From an uncultured Roseobacter sp. (GTDB taxonomy: Bacteria; Pseudomonadota; Alphaproteobacteria; Rhodobacterales; Rhodobacteraceae), in contig NZ_CANLYL010000003.1 in NCBI RefSeq assembly GCF_947495275.1, positions 62,001-126,000 on the forward strand: 64,000 nt of DNA, in the 5' to 3' direction. The translations under genes and the position numbers were made by a program. The notes beneath the pieces are model-generated. The model had not been told where the DNA came from. It did no database searches and saw only the letters and a program-made list of their open reading frames with translations. The number at the start of each line of letters is the position of its first letter. Positions within the stretch are counted from its first letter, which is position 1. Below, piece after piece: positions 27,410 through 36,548 of the stretch.

Positions 27410-28138
27410 ATGTTGTGGTTGGCCGGTTTGGTAGGTCTGGCAGGGGTAGGAGCGGCATCGTTTGTCGCAATCCAGCCGGGAGAGATCGATGAAGATCAAG
27501 ACGACGATGCCCTTGAAGACACTGAAATCACGTTGGAAACCGGCGATTTGCTGACACAGTTCGACACATTGGATATTTCCCACATCTCCGGTGACGCATC
27601 CGCGGATGTGATCGCTGGCACCGAGCAAACGGACTACATTGAAGGCGGTGACGGCAATGATCAACTGGGGGGCAGCGCAGGCTCGGACCTGATTTTCGGC
27701 GGGCTCGGCAGTGATGTTCTCAACGGTATCGTAGATGATCCCGATACTGTCGGAATCATGGACACCGACGAAGGTGACTACCTCAATGGGGGCAGTGGTG
27801 ACGATATCCTCATTCTTGGAGAAGACGACATTGCTGCGAGCGGCGAAGGCAATGATGACTTCTTGCTTGGGGATTGGATCACGCAAGGCAACGGCGCGGA
27901 GATTCTGGACTATGAGCCAGAGCACGATAGCCTCATGCTGGTGTGGGATGATACCAGTATCAGCGCCGACGAACCGGATGTCACGGTTGACCCGGATCCC
28001 GACGACCCGGAAGTCATGCACATATCGATGAATGGTGTCAGTGTTGCTGAAATTTACGGCGACACCGAATTGAGTGTGGCTGACCTGACACTCATCCCCT
28101 TGAGCTCTGCAGAAGCGATCGGGCTGGAGCCCGCTTAA
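27410..28138 (+). CDS. Acidic RTX-like calcium-binding protein with N-terminal membrane anchor
   Basis: A 242-residue, extremely acidic protein. An N-terminal hydrophobic segment (about residues 2-22) precedes an Asp/Glu-rich stretch, then degenerate RTX nonapeptide repeats ([20 protein letters not shown] and [11 protein letters not shown]) around 75-170 that would bind calcium in a parallel beta roll. Typical type I secreted RTX proteins have no N-terminal signal; here the hydrophobic N-terminus suggests anchoring or Sec export, with the body outside the cytoplasm. ATG 27410 has GAGGG seven bases upstream; GTG 27350 and ATG 27374 lack a ribosome binding site. Function unknown. Confidence 0.8.
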   Translation: MLWLAGLVGLAGVGAASFVAIQPGEIDEDQDDDALEDTEITLETGDLLTQFDTLDISHISGDASADVIAGTEQTDYIEGGDGNDQLGGSAGSDLIFGGLGSDVLNGIVDDPDTVGIMDTDEGDYLNGGSGDDILILGEDDIAASGEGNDDFLLGDWITQGNGAEILDYEPEHDSLMLVWDDTSISADEPDVTVDPDPDDPEVMHISMNGVSVAEIYGDTELSVADLTLIPLSSAEAIGLEPA

Positions 28139-28142
28139 TTCA

Positions 28143-28164
28143 AAGAGGTCCGGCCTCTTCTATT
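28143..28164 (+). terminator. Weak hairpin after the RTX-like gene
   Basis: AAGAGG and CCTCTT form a six-base stem with a five-base loop starting four bases after the stop codon, followed by CTATT. The tail is poor in T, so termination would be partial. Confidence 0.4.
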
Positions 28165-28191
28165 CCGACATCAGCAAGGATGATTCTCCGT

Positions 28192-28220
28192 TTGCCATTT
28201 CCGGCAAACGCGCCTATACG
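28192..28220 (+). promoter_or_regulatory. Candidate sigma70-type promoter for rpsO, overlapped by an inverted repeat
   Basis: TTGCCA (28192-28197) and TATACG (28215-28220) are separated by 17 bases, a good match to the housekeeping consensus. A perfect 8-base inverted repeat, CGTTTGCC/GGCAAACG with a six-base loop, spans 28189-28210 and so covers the -35 and much of the spacer, where a bound protein would block polymerase. The rpsO start is 107 bases downstream. Confidence 0.5.
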
Positions 28221-28326
28221 CGCATCGCCGAAGGGAATCTCCCCAAAGCTACTTCTCCACGGGCCTACGCTGGACGACATCCCGGCTTGTGCCATTCCCG
28301 TAACTCTTTTGAAAAAGGAGACCCCG

Positions 28327-28596
28327 ATGTCGATTACTGCTGAAGAAAAAGTACGCGTCATGAAGGAATTCGCCACCAAAGAAGGCGACACCGGTTCGCC
28401 TGAGGTGCAAGTCGCCATTCTGTCGTCGCGCATTGCGACCCTGACCGAGCACTTCAAAACACACAAGAAAGACAACCACGGCCGCCGCGGTCTTCTCAAG
28501 ATGGTGGCCACGCGCCGCAAACTTCTTGATTACACCAAAGCCAAAGATGAAGCCCGGTATCAGGACCTCATCAAACGCCTTGGTCTTCGCAGATAA
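28327..28596 (+). CDS. rpsO: 30S ribosomal protein S15
   Basis: Primary rRNA-binding protein of the small subunit platform, 89 residues, the standard length. [35 protein letters not shown] and [12 protein letters not shown] are the canonical S15 blocks. Start ATG 28327 has AAAGGAG upstream. The long 5' leader (about 100 bases from the predicted promoter) leaves room for the translational autoregulation known for rpsO in other bacteria. A strong terminator follows, and pnp, its usual neighbour, is 1.5 kb away. Confidence 0.98.
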   Translation: MSITAEEKVRVMKEFATKEGDTGSPEVQVAILSSRIATLTEHFKTHKKDNHGRRGLLKMVATRRKLLDYTKAKDEARYQDLIKRLGLRR

Positions 28597-28666
28597 CGAT
28601 CTGTTATCAGATCATCCGGGTGCCTGCCGTTTTTAGAAAACTGCATCATCTGCCCGGAAAACCCAT

Positions 28667-28695
28667 AAAACCACGCCCGCATCGGCGTGGTTTTT
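28667..28695 (+). terminator. Intrinsic terminator after rpsO
   Basis: CCACGCC and GGCGTGG (extended by AAAA/TTTT) form a stem with a six-base loop, followed by five T. It separates rpsO from the LysE-type gene. Confidence 0.85.
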
Positions 28696-28747
28696 CTTTG
28701 TGTGGCGCCCCCCTTTACCTCCCCATAAGGTCCATTAGGTTGCGCGC

Positions 28748-29338
28748 ATGCTGACTTTTGCTGCTGCTGTCTTTTTCCTCATGGCAACACCCGGGCCCGG
28801 TGTTCTTTCGACGGCCGGCGTGGGCGCTGCGTTTGGCGCGCGCGCCGGTTCCAGATACGTGACCGGTCTTTTCATTGGCACCAACCTGGTCTGCCTTGCC
28901 ATCGTAAGCGGTTTGACAGCCGCCATTTTGGCAGATGACCGACTGCGTACAATCCTCTTTATCGCTTCAGTCGCCTACCTCTCCTACTTGGCCTGTCGCA
29001 TCGCATTTGCCGGCACCAAGATCGCCTTTATAGAACGTGCCAGCCCGCCCGGGATCATCGGTGGCATCATGTTGCAAGCCATCAATCCAAAAGCCTATGC
29101 GGTAAACACCACGCTATTTACAGGTTTCGGTTTCTGGCCTCAAAACCTTGTCTTCGAGATCGCGCTGAAATTTCTGATCGTAAATGCCATCTGGATTCCG
29201 ATCCATTTCAGTTGGCTCTGGCTTGGCATTGCCTTGCGCAAGATGGACCTGCCTGCAAAAAGCCAGCGCGCTATCAACGTTGCGATGGCTCTCTCAATGA
29301 TGGCCGTCGTAGTGCTGGCTACACTCGCTCAGGTCTAA
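28748..29338 (+). CDS. LysE/RhtB family amino-acid exporter
   Basis: Inner-membrane exporter of 196 residues with about five to six hydrophobic segments. The N-terminal signature MATPGPGVLSTAGVGAAFG and the central INPKAYAVNTTLF (family form NPK) mark the LysE/RhtB superfamily. Substrates are usually amino acids or derivatives such as homoserine lactone; nothing here narrows it. It and the next gene are inserted between rpsO and pnp. Confidence 0.88.
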   Translation: MLTFAAAVFFLMATPGPGVLSTAGVGAAFGARAGSRYVTGLFIGTNLVCLAIVSGLTAAILADDRLRTILFIASVAYLSYLACRIAFAGTKIAFIERASPPGIIGGIMLQAINPKAYAVNTTLFTGFGFWPQNLVFEIALKFLIVNAIWIPIHFSWLWLGIALRKMDLPAKSQRAINVAMALSMMAVVVLATLAQV

Positions 29339-29409
29339 CGCGATTGGACAACATCGCACTGACACCTTAGACCATCGGAAACGTTGAACCAGCGCAGACC
29401 TGAACACCT

Positions 29410-29838
29410 ATGCCCGTCCTATTCCAAATCATGTTTGGCAGTGCTGTGCTTCTCGTCTGCTCGTTGCTGCATATCCTGATCATTGCGCGTCTTGTACGGT
29501 ATCTGCGCAACCATGATCACTTTGCAGAACATCGAAATACGCGGCATCAGATTCTGACGGTCTGCGCTCTTTTCCTTGTGCTGCTCTTCTCGCACACCCT
29601 TCAAATCTATATCAGCGCATTTTCTCTGTGGGCCGCTGGCGCGTTGCCTGGATATGAAGCGCCAATCTACTACGCCTTGGTCACCTACACGACAGTGGGT
29701 TACGGCGACGTGGTTCTCGATCCCGGTTTTCGGATTGCTGGTGCGATGGTTTCAGTCACCGGTATATTGATGTTCGGCATGACAACAGCCTTTGTTGTCG
29801 GTCTGTTTTCACGAATCCTGGGTGAAAATGCCCCCTGA
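29410..29838 (+). CDS. Small two-pore-helix ion channel (K+ channel-like)
   Basis: A 142-residue membrane protein with three hydrophobic helices (about 5-30, 47-72 and 106-133) and between the last two a pore loop containing YTTVGYGDV (about 92-100), the potassium selectivity filter. This is the Ion_trans_2 type core with an additional N-terminal helix, and no cytoplasmic RCK or cyclic-nucleotide domain. A tetramer would be needed for a pore. Gating and physiological role are unknown. Confidence 0.85.
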   Translation: MPVLFQIMFGSAVLLVCSLLHILIIARLVRYLRNHDHFAEHRNTRHQILTVCALFLVLLFSHTLQIYISAFSLWAAGALPGYEAPIYYALVTYTTVGYGDVVLDPGFRIAGAMVSVTGILMFGMTTAFVVGLFSRILGENAP

Positions 29839-30136
29839 TCGATAGCACCATGGCGCGAGGATCAGTTTCAGAAAGTTGTACCAACAGTTCGGAAACGGAA
29901 ACCTTCTGCACGGATTTCTGTAAACGGCATTTCTGCACGCTGTACCGCTGTGATTGCTGGCATGAATTGGTTTGCCTGAAGCGCACGGCGTCCCTTTCCA
30001 ATACTCTATTTCTCGTGTACGTACCCGCAATCTGAAAGCCGGCGCCCGGACCTCAGCGCCGCCAAAAGAAGATACCGGGGTCAGGGGGAATACGCCCCCT
30101 ATGCAAATGGCCAATGGGCCAACTTGAGGAACCTAG
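29839..30136 (+). promoter_or_regulatory. Long pnp leader with a G/C-rich hairpin
   Basis: Nearly 300 bases without a supported gene precede pnp. Close to the start codon lies a hairpin, AGGGGG and CCCCCT with a six-base loop (30083-30100), followed by a smaller GGCC/GGCC element. In other bacteria pnp leaders are processed by RNase III and bound by PNPase for autoregulation; a similar role here is inference. The first 150 bases show no clear structure. Confidence 0.5.
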
Positions 30137-32275
30137 ATGTTCAACGAAACGAAAAAGTCGATGCAGTGGGGCGAAGAGACGCTCACACTGGAAACTGGAA
30201 AAGTGGCCCGTCAAGCGGATGGGTCGGTGATTGCAACGCTGGGCGAAACCAGCGTCATGGCAAACGTCACCTTTGCCAAGAAACAAAAGCCGGGTCAGGA
30301 TTTCTTTCCGCTGACCGTGCATTATCAGGAAAAATACTACGCCGCCGGCAAAGTGCCTGGCGGTTTTTTCAAGCGTGAAGCGCGCCCAACTGAAAAAGAA
30401 ACGCTGACCGCACGCCTGATCGACCGTCCGATCCGCCCGCTGTTCGTACCCGGCTTCAAAAACGAAGTGCTGGTAATGTGCACCGTGCTTTCCCACGATC
30501 TGGTCAATGATCCCGATATGGTTGCGATGATCGCGGCCTCCGCCGCGCTGACGATTTCCGGCGCGCCCTTCATGGGCCCGATTGCCGGTGCCCGCATCGG
30601 TTTCGAGGATGGCGAATACGTTCTGAACCCGACCGTCGATGACATGCAGGACCTGCGTCTGAACCCGGAACAACGTCTGGATCTGGTTGTCGCTGGCACC
30701 AAAGACGCTGTGATGATGGTCGAATCCGAAGCTTACGAGCTGACCGAAGAGGAAATGCTGGGTGCGGTGAAATTCGCACATGAACAAATCCAACCGGTGA
30801 TCGACCTGATCATCAGCCTGGCAGAAGAAGCGGCCAAAGAGCCCTTCGACTATCAGCCTGCGGATTATTCCGAGCTGTCTGCGGCCATCGCCGCCGCTGG
30901 CGAGGCAGACATGCGCGCGGCTTTCGCGATCTCCGACAAGCAGGAACGCACCACCGCCGTGGCCGCCGCCCGCGAGAAGATCATGGCAGCGTTGAGCGAA
31001 GAGCAGGCAGAGGACCCGAACCTTGGCTCTGCAATGAAAGGCCTTGAAGCCTCGATCCTGCGCGGCGACGTGGTGAAAACCGGCAAGCGGATCGACGGAC
31101 GGAAAACCGACGAAATCCGTGACATCGTCTGTGAAACCGGCCTGCTGCCGCGGACACACGGTTCGGCGCTCTTCACCCGCGGTGAAACGCAGGGTCTGGT
31201 CGTGACCACGCTGGGCACCGGCGACGACGAACAATTCATCGATGCGCTGCACGGTAACTTCAAATCCAACTTCCTGCTGCACTACAACTTCCCACCCTAT
31301 TCGGTTGGTGAAGCGGGCCGCGTGGGCCCTCCCGGACGTCGCGAAATCGGTCACGGCAAACTAGCGTGGCGCGCGTTGCAGGCGGTTCTGCCTGCCGCGA
31401 CAGACTTCCCCTACACCGTCCGCGTGGTCTCCGAGATCACCGAATCCAACGGCTCGTCTTCGATGGCGTCGGTCTGCGGTGGATCGCTGTCGATGATGGA
31501 CGCAGGTGTACCGCTGAAGAACGCGGTGGCCGGTGTGGCCATGGGTCTGATCCTGGAAGAGGACGGTTCTTACGCGATCCTGTCCGATATTCTGGGCGAT
31601 GAAGATCACTTGGGCGACATGGACTTCAAAGTCGCAGGCACCGAGAACGGCATCACCTCATTGCAGATGGACATCAAGGTCGCGGGCATCACGCCCGAGA
31701 TCATGGAAAAAGCGCTGGCTCAAGCCAAAGACGGCCGGATGCATATCCTGGGTGAAATGGCGAAGTCCATCACCGGTGCAGCGGACTTCTCCGTCCACGC
31801 ACCCCGTATCGAGACGATGCAGATTCCAACGGATAAAATCCGCGAAGTCATCGGCTCCGGCGGCAAGGTCATCCGCGAAATCGTGGAAGTCTCGGGCGCA
31901 AAAGTGGACATCAACGACGAAGGCACCATCAAGATCGCGTCTCCGAACGGCGATTCGATCAAGAAAGCCTACGACATGATCCACTCCATCGTAGCCGAAC
32001 CCGAAGAAGGCATGGTCTACACTGGCACCGTCGTGAAGATCGTCGACTTTGGTGCTTTCGTGAACTTCTTCGGCAAGCGCGACGGCCTCGTGCATGTCTC
32101 CCAGATCGAGAACCGCCGACTGAACCACCCATCGGATGTTCTCAAGGAAGGTCAGGAAGTTAAAGTCAAACTTCTGGGCTTTGATGACCGCGGCAAGGTG
32201 CGCCTCTCGATGAAAGTTGTCGATCAGGAAACTGGCCAAGAGATCAAAAAAGAGGAAGCGACAGCAGACGAGTAA
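30137..32275 (+). CDS. pnp: Polyribonucleotide nucleotidyltransferase (PNPase)
   Basis: Phosphorolytic 3'-5' exoribonuclease and degradosome component, 712 residues. Two RNase PH domains (about 10-145 and 320-555) flank an all-helical linker; [21 protein letters not shown] and [18 protein letters not shown] carry active-site residues. The KH domain has [16 protein letters not shown] (about 563-580) and the C-terminal S1 domain has [20 protein letters not shown]. The enzyme would work in bulk mRNA turnover. A strong terminator follows. Confidence 0.99.
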   Translation: MFNETKKSMQWGEETLTLETGKVARQADGSVIATLGETSVMANVTFAKKQKPGQDFFPLTVHYQEKYYAAGKVPGGFFKREARPTEKETLTARLIDRPIRPLFVPGFKNEVLVMCTVLSHDLVNDPDMVAMIAASAALTISGAPFMGPIAGARIGFEDGEYVLNPTVDDMQDLRLNPEQRLDLVVAGTKDAVMMVESEAYELTEEEMLGAVKFAHEQIQPVIDLIISLAEEAAKEPFDYQPADYSELSAAIAAAGEADMRAAFAISDKQERTTAVAAAREKIMAALSEEQAEDPNLGSAMKGLEASILRGDVVKTGKRIDGRKTDEIRDIVCETGLLPRTHGSALFTRGETQGLVVTTLGTGDDEQFIDALHGNFKSNFLLHYNFPPYSVGEAGRVGPPGRREIGHGKLAWRALQAVLPAATDFPYTVRVVSEITESNGSSSMASVCGGSLSMMDAGVPLKNAVAGVAMGLILEEDGSYAILSDILGDEDHLGDMDFKVAGTENGITSLQMDIKVAGITPEIMEKALAQAKDGRMHILGEMAKSITGAADFSVHAPRIETMQIPTDKIREVIGSGGKVIREIVEVSGAKVDINDEGTIKIASPNGDSIKKAYDMIHSIVAEPEEGMVYTGTVVKIVDFGAFVNFFGKRDGLVHVSQIENRRLNHPSDVLKEGQEVKVKLLGFDDRGKVRLSMKVVDQETGQEIKKEEATADE

Positions 32276-32304
32276 TCACTGCTTGATCTTCGAACACTCA
32301 ATTA

Positions 32305-32331
32305 CCCCGGCCATCGCGCCGGGGTTTTTTT
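32305..32331 (+). terminator. Intrinsic terminator after pnp
   Basis: CCCCGGC and GCCGGGG form a perfect 7-base stem with a six-base loop, followed by seven T. Confidence 0.92.
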
Positions 32332-32423
32332 GACGTAGCGTCCTGATAAATTGCCGCAGGGTCATCCTGTGCAGCCACCGAAACAGTGCTAATTTCTCCC
32401 AAATAGGCTTGGGAGGGCCAGTT

Positions 32424-33443
32424 ATGAAGACAACAGCTATTGCAACGACAATCGCGCTCGGCCTGGCGACAACGGCGCAGGCCAGCACATTGGCAGACAC
32501 TTTCACCAGCTACTATGCGTTTGGCGACAGCCTCTCGGATGATGGGAAAGCGGGTCCGGGATTTTTATCTGCACCCAGCCTGGACGGGCGATTTTCAAAC
32601 GGGAAAGTCTGGACAGAGTTCCTGGCAGACGATTTCGAAGCCGCTGGCAAGAACACTCAGAATTACGCGATTGGCGGAGCAACTGCCGGTCCGGTAGCCG
32701 CGCCTCGGACACCGATTTCCACATTTGCAGGTCAGATTCAGGCATTTTCCGCGAATCTTTTTCTGGACGTGCCCGTGCCGCCATTTTTCGACGCTATTGA
32801 GCCGGGAAATAACCCCCTTGTGTCCGTATGGTTTGGTGCAAACGATCTGTTCAACACGCTTGCGGGTGATACCCGTCTGGAGGACGCTCGGAATGCCGCA
32901 AACCTGCTGACCCAACAGGTCGAGGGCATTGCCACATCCACGCGCGGACTGTTCGACGATTTCATCATTCCCAATTTGCCCGATCTTGGACTTACACCCT
33001 CATATGCTGTATTCGACACCGACGATCAGCAGAACGCCACCGACGCAACATTCGCGTTCAACAATCAGCTTCAAAGCAACATCGCTGACCTGCAAAATGC
33101 CGGGTTGAACATCTACACGGTCGATACGTTCGCACTGTTTAACGATGCTCTGAATGATCCTCTTGGCCCGGAAGGTATCTATGATTTTACTAATGTCACC
33201 TTGCCCTGCACGATCAGCTTCGCAAATGATCTTGGGCCAAACTGCGTTACCGACGGTGGGTTAACCCTGGAACAGGTGGACAGTTTCCTCTTTGCTGACG
33301 CGGTCCATCCGACATCCGCCACGCATCGCATTCTGGCGTCGGAAGCGCGGGCTGCTGTCGTACCGGTTCCAGCCTCCGCGCTATTGTTCCTCACAGCCTT
33401 TGGCACAATCGGCGTTATGGCGCGTCGCCGTCGCCCTATCTAA
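32424..33443 (+). CDS. Exported SGNH/GDSL esterase with VPxPA-CTERM sorting tail
   Basis: A 339-residue secreted hydrolase. A signal peptide (about 1-20) leads into block I YAFGDSLSDDG with nucleophile Ser about 36, then SVWFGANDLFN (block III) and FADAVHPTSATH (catalytic Asp and His). The C-terminus VVPVPASALLFLTAFG plus a final RRRR is a VPxPA-CTERM type signal: short motif, one transmembrane helix, arginine cluster. Such tails are cut and anchored by exosortase-type enzymes encoded elsewhere. Start ATG 32424 has GGGAGGG six bases upstream. It probably acts as a cell-surface lipase or carbohydrate esterase. Confidence 0.92.
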   Translation: MKTTAIATTIALGLATTAQASTLADTFTSYYAFGDSLSDDGKAGPGFLSAPSLDGRFSNGKVWTEFLADDFEAAGKNTQNYAIGGATAGPVAAPRTPISTFAGQIQAFSANLFLDVPVPPFFDAIEPGNNPLVSVWFGANDLFNTLAGDTRLEDARNAANLLTQQVEGIATSTRGLFDDFIIPNLPDLGLTPSYAVFDTDDQQNATDATFAFNNQLQSNIADLQNAGLNIYTVDTFALFNDALNDPLGPEGIYDFTNVTLPCTISFANDLGPNCVTDGGLTLEQVDSFLFADAVHPTSATHRILASEARAAVVPVPASALLFLTAFGTIGVMARRRRPI

Positions 33444-33467
33444 AGCGACTGTAAGCACAAACGGGGA

Positions 33468-33494
33468 AGCCTCAGCGATCGCTGGGGCTTTTTT
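33468..33494 (+). terminator. Intrinsic terminator after the SGNH esterase gene
   Basis: AGCCTCAGCG pairs with CGCTGGGGCT (one G-T pair) around a very short loop, followed by six T. Confidence 0.85.
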
Positions 33495-33544
33495 GTTTTA
33501 CCTGCGCCAGCTATTGTCACAAAAAATCCCAACTGAGCGGAAAA

Positions 33545-34003
33545 ATGAAAATATCAGCTTCGGATCAGCGATTATTGCGGGAAATTCAACGCGATTCGGG
33601 GCTGTCGCTGGCACAACTCGCCGAGCGGTGCAGCATGGCGCAAAGCACCGTCTGGCGCAGATTGCAGGAATTCGAAAGTGCAAAACTCATCCGTGCGCGG
33701 GTGGCTTTGCTGGACCCCAATCAGCTTGGTTGCAAATTGAGTGTTCTGGCCGCGATCACACTCACCGACCACTCCGAAAAGACGGTTTCCGGGTTCGCCA
33801 GTCTGATCGAAGGCCACCCCGAAATCGTCGAATGCTATGCGACTTCCGGAAAGGCTGACTACCAATTGAAGATTCGCGTGGCAGATGTCGAAGCCTATGA
33901 GAGCTTCATGACCCATACACTCCTGCGCAACGCGATTGTTCGCGAAGTGCATTCAAGCTTTGTTTTGAAAGAGCTTAAATCGACAACCGAATTGCCACTT
34001 TGA
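33545..34003 (+). CDS. Lrp/AsnC family transcriptional regulator
   Basis: A 152-residue regulator with an N-terminal winged helix (DQRLLREIQRDSGLSLAQLAERCSMAQSTVWRRLQEFESAKLI) and a C-terminal RAM ligand domain (about 68-145) containing HPEIVECYATSGKADYQLKIRV. These proteins form octamers and sense amino acids. The converging peroxiredoxin gene lies 32 bases downstream; the target is not evident from position. Confidence 0.93.
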   Translation: MKISASDQRLLREIQRDSGLSLAQLAERCSMAQSTVWRRLQEFESAKLIRARVALLDPNQLGCKLSVLAAITLTDHSEKTVSGFASLIEGHPEIVECYATSGKADYQLKIRVADVEAYESFMTHTLLRNAIVREVHSSFVLKELKSTTELPL

Positions 34004-34035
34004 GGCGGCGCAATACACGCCGCCCCAAGGTCAGG

Positions 34036-34689
34036 TTATTGGGGTGCTTTCGTGGTCCGCAGGTAGGGCAAGATCTTGTTGAACTCACCAAATTTTGCTT
34101 TTGCGTCCTCATCTGACACGGTTGCAGGGATGATCACATCATCTCCGACATTCCAGTTAGCAGGCGTTGCAACGCCTTTGCCGATGGACATTTGCAGTCC
34201 GTCCAATGCCCGCAGGACCTCGGCAAAGTTCCGACCCACGGTCATCGGGTATGTCATCGACAGCTTCAATTGCTTGTCGGGCCCAATGATGAAAACCGAC
34301 CGCACCGTCGCACTGTCTGCGGGCGTGCGACCATCGGGCAAATATGCCTCGGCTGGCAGCATGTCAAAAGCCTTGGAAACCTCAAGGCCATCGTCAGCGA
34401 TGATCGGGAAGCCAGCTTTTGCGCCGCCGAAGGTTTCAATGTCACCTTTCCACTTCTTGTGATCTTCGACGCCGTCGACCGAAACACCGATGACTTTGGT
34501 GCCTCGCTTTTCCCATTCGTCTGCCAGCTGCGCCACAGCCCCAAACTCGGTTGTGCATACCGGCGTGAAATCTTTGGGGTGAGAAAACAAAATCGCCCAG
34601 CTGTCGCCAATCCAGTCGTGCAATTGAATTGTGCCTTGGTCTGTTTCGACCGTCAAATTCGGAACGGTGTCGTTGATGCGCAAGCCCAT
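34036..34689 (-). CDS. 1-Cys peroxiredoxin (Prx6-like)
   Basis: Thiol peroxidase of 217 residues. The peroxidatic cysteine lies in HPKDFTPVCTTE (about residue 45), and the conserved PxxxTxxC geometry is intact. The C-terminal extension with SMTYPMTVGRNFAEVLRALD and VATPANW is characteristic of the Prx6 subfamily; no resolving cysteine is visible, hence 1-Cys. It probably reduces organic hydroperoxides in the cytoplasm. It converges with the Lrp gene and diverges from the aldehyde dehydrogenase. Confidence 0.95.
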   Translation of the reverse strand: MGLRINDTVPNLTVETDQGTIQLHDWIGDSWAILFSHPKDFTPVCTTEFGAVAQLADEWEKRGTKVIGVSVDGVEDHKKWKGDIETFGGAKAGFPIIADDGLEVSKAFDMLPAEAYLPDGRTPADSATVRSVFIIGPDKQLKLSMTYPMTVGRNFAEVLRALDGLQMSIGKGVATPANWNVGDDVIIPATVSDEDAKAKFGEFNKILPYLRTTKAPQ

Positions 34690-34853
34690 GGTGTCCTCCG
34701 GTGCAATGCTAACAGTATCTAATGTTCGTTAACCTAATACGTTCGCGCGCGTCTTTCATCCCCTCTCTTGCAGAGGATCAAACCCAGTGACAGAGTGCCG
34801 CGAATCCACGCTACACCGCACCCCGCGGTCCCAAAGGAAAAAGGAGAGAGCCC

Positions 34854-36281
34854 ATGTTGGAAAAACGTGATTTCTACATCAACGGTCAATGGGTCGCCCC
34901 CGCAACTGCAAATGATTTTGCTGTGATCGATCCGTCGACCGAAGAACAATGCGCTGTGATTTCTCTGGGCGATCAGGCGGACACGGATGCCGCAGTCGCT
35001 GCTGCGCGCGCGGCTTTTGACAGCTGGTCCCGGACGAGCAAGGAAGAACGCACGGGTTTGATGCGGCGTTTGCTTGAAATCTACAACGCGCGTTCCGATG
35101 AAATGGCCCGAGCCATGTCGATGGAGATGGGCGCGCCGATGGAACTCAGCCGCAACCAGCAGGTGGGCGCGGGCAGCTGGCATCTGGATGGATTTCTCAA
35201 GGCCTTCGAAGACTTCAGCTTCGAGCGCGATTTCACATCGACGGAAAAGACCTTGCTGGAACCGATTGGCGTTTGCGCGTTGATCACACCCTGGAACTGG
35301 CCCATGAACCAGATCATCCTCAAGGCCGTTCCGGCGATGGCGACGGGCTGCACCATGGTCCTCAAACCCTCGGAAATCGCACCTTTGTCCGGCCTGCTGT
35401 TTGCCGAATTCGTGCATGAAGCTGGCTTTCCTGCCGGTGTTTTCAATATGGTCAATGGCGACGGCGCGGGTGTTGGCAGCCAGCTATCCGCACACCCGGA
35501 GGTCGATATGGTGAGCTTTACCGGCTCAACCCGCGCTGGTATCGCCATTTCAAAAGCCGCAGCAGACACGCTCAAACGCGTCAGCCTTGAGTTGGGTGGA
35601 AAGGGCGCCAACATCATTTTTGAGGATGCGCACCCTAAAGCGGCGAAATCCGGCGCGGTGCGCTGTTTCCGGAATACCGGTCAATCCTGCAACGCACCCA
35701 CCCGGATGCTTGTGCATAAATCACGCTATGACGAGGCTGTCGAAATGGCGGCGGAAACGGCCATGGGCACACATGTCGGCCCGGCATCCGAAGAAGGTAA
35801 ACACATCGGCCCGGTTGTCTCAAAGGCGCAATTCGACAAGATTCAGAAGCTCATCGAGGTTGGTATGGGTGAAGCGCGCCTCGTGGCGGGCGGCCTGGGT
35901 CGCCCGGACGGACTCAATCGCGGCTACTACGTCAAACCGACAGTCTTTGCGGATGTCACCAACGAAATGACAATCGCCCGCGAAGAGATTTTTGGCCCGG
36001 TTTTATCAATCATCCCGTTCGAGAGCGAAGAAGAAGCAATCGCGATTGCCAACGATACGCCTTACGGCCTGACCAACTACATCCAGACCGAAGATGATGA
36101 AAAACGCCGCCGCGTCGCAAGACGTCTGCGTTCTGGAATGGTCGAAACCAACGGGAAGGGCTTTGCACAAGGATCACCCTTTGGTGGATACAAACAATCA
36201 GGAAACGGCCGTGAAGGCGGGACTTATGGATTGGAGGAATTTCTCGAAGTCAAAGCGGTCTCTGGCTGGGCGGCCGAATAG
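34854..36281 (+). CDS. NAD(P)-dependent aldehyde dehydrogenase family protein
   Basis: A 475-residue single-domain aldehyde dehydrogenase. Landmarks are TPWNWPMNQI, FTGSTRAGIAI, LELGGKGANIIF (general base Glu) and NTGQSCNAPTRML (catalytic Cys), then EEIFGPVLSI. The GQSCNAPTR form is typical of broad-specificity ALDHs acting on aliphatic aldehydes. Start ATG 34854 has GGAGAG upstream. It is monocistronic and ends in a strong hairpin. The substrate is not defined by context. Confidence 0.93.
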   Translation: MLEKRDFYINGQWVAPATANDFAVIDPSTEEQCAVISLGDQADTDAAVAAARAAFDSWSRTSKEERTGLMRRLLEIYNARSDEMARAMSMEMGAPMELSRNQQVGAGSWHLDGFLKAFEDFSFERDFTSTEKTLLEPIGVCALITPWNWPMNQIILKAVPAMATGCTMVLKPSEIAPLSGLLFAEFVHEAGFPAGVFNMVNGDGAGVGSQLSAHPEVDMVSFTGSTRAGIAISKAAADTLKRVSLELGGKGANIIFEDAHPKAAKSGAVRCFRNTGQSCNAPTRMLVHKSRYDEAVEMAAETAMGTHVGPASEEGKHIGPVVSKAQFDKIQKLIEVGMGEARLVAGGLGRPDGLNRGYYVKPTVFADVTNEMTIAREEIFGPVLSIIPFESEEEAIAIANDTPYGLTNYIQTEDDEKRRRVARRLRSGMVETNGKGFAQGSPFGGYKQSGNGREGGTYGLEEFLEVKAVSGWAAE

Positions 36282-36326
36282 GAGGACACTTCTGCGGGAA
36301 TTGCGACCGCAGAGCCTCAAAGAAAA

Positions 36327-36357
36327 CGCCGCGGTTTCTGCCGCGGCGGTTTCATTT
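36327..36357 (+). terminator. Hairpin terminator after the aldehyde dehydrogenase gene
   Basis: CGCCGCGG and CCGCGGCG form a perfect 8-base stem with a six-base loop, followed by GTTTCATTT and preceded by AAAA. The remaining bases up to 36548 show no supported gene. Confidence 0.75.
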
Positions 36358-36548
36358 GCCAATACCGATGTGATCAGGCGTTCCCCTTACGGGCTCGGTC
36401 GATCGACTATTGGTGATCTCGTCTGGCGCGTGGTTACGCAGAACCGATCACTGTTCCAGATGCGGGTTCGGGCGTCCCCATGACTGGCGAACCCTGATGA
36501 ACTTCGCGTTCACCAAAGGAGGCCGCCATGATGACAGCGTCAAAAGAC

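Noticed and set aside
29850-30035. 61-residue cysteine-rich frame in the pnp leader
   Set aside because: Seven cysteines look intriguing, but there is no ribosome binding site, no conserved motif, and it lies in a probable untranslated leader.
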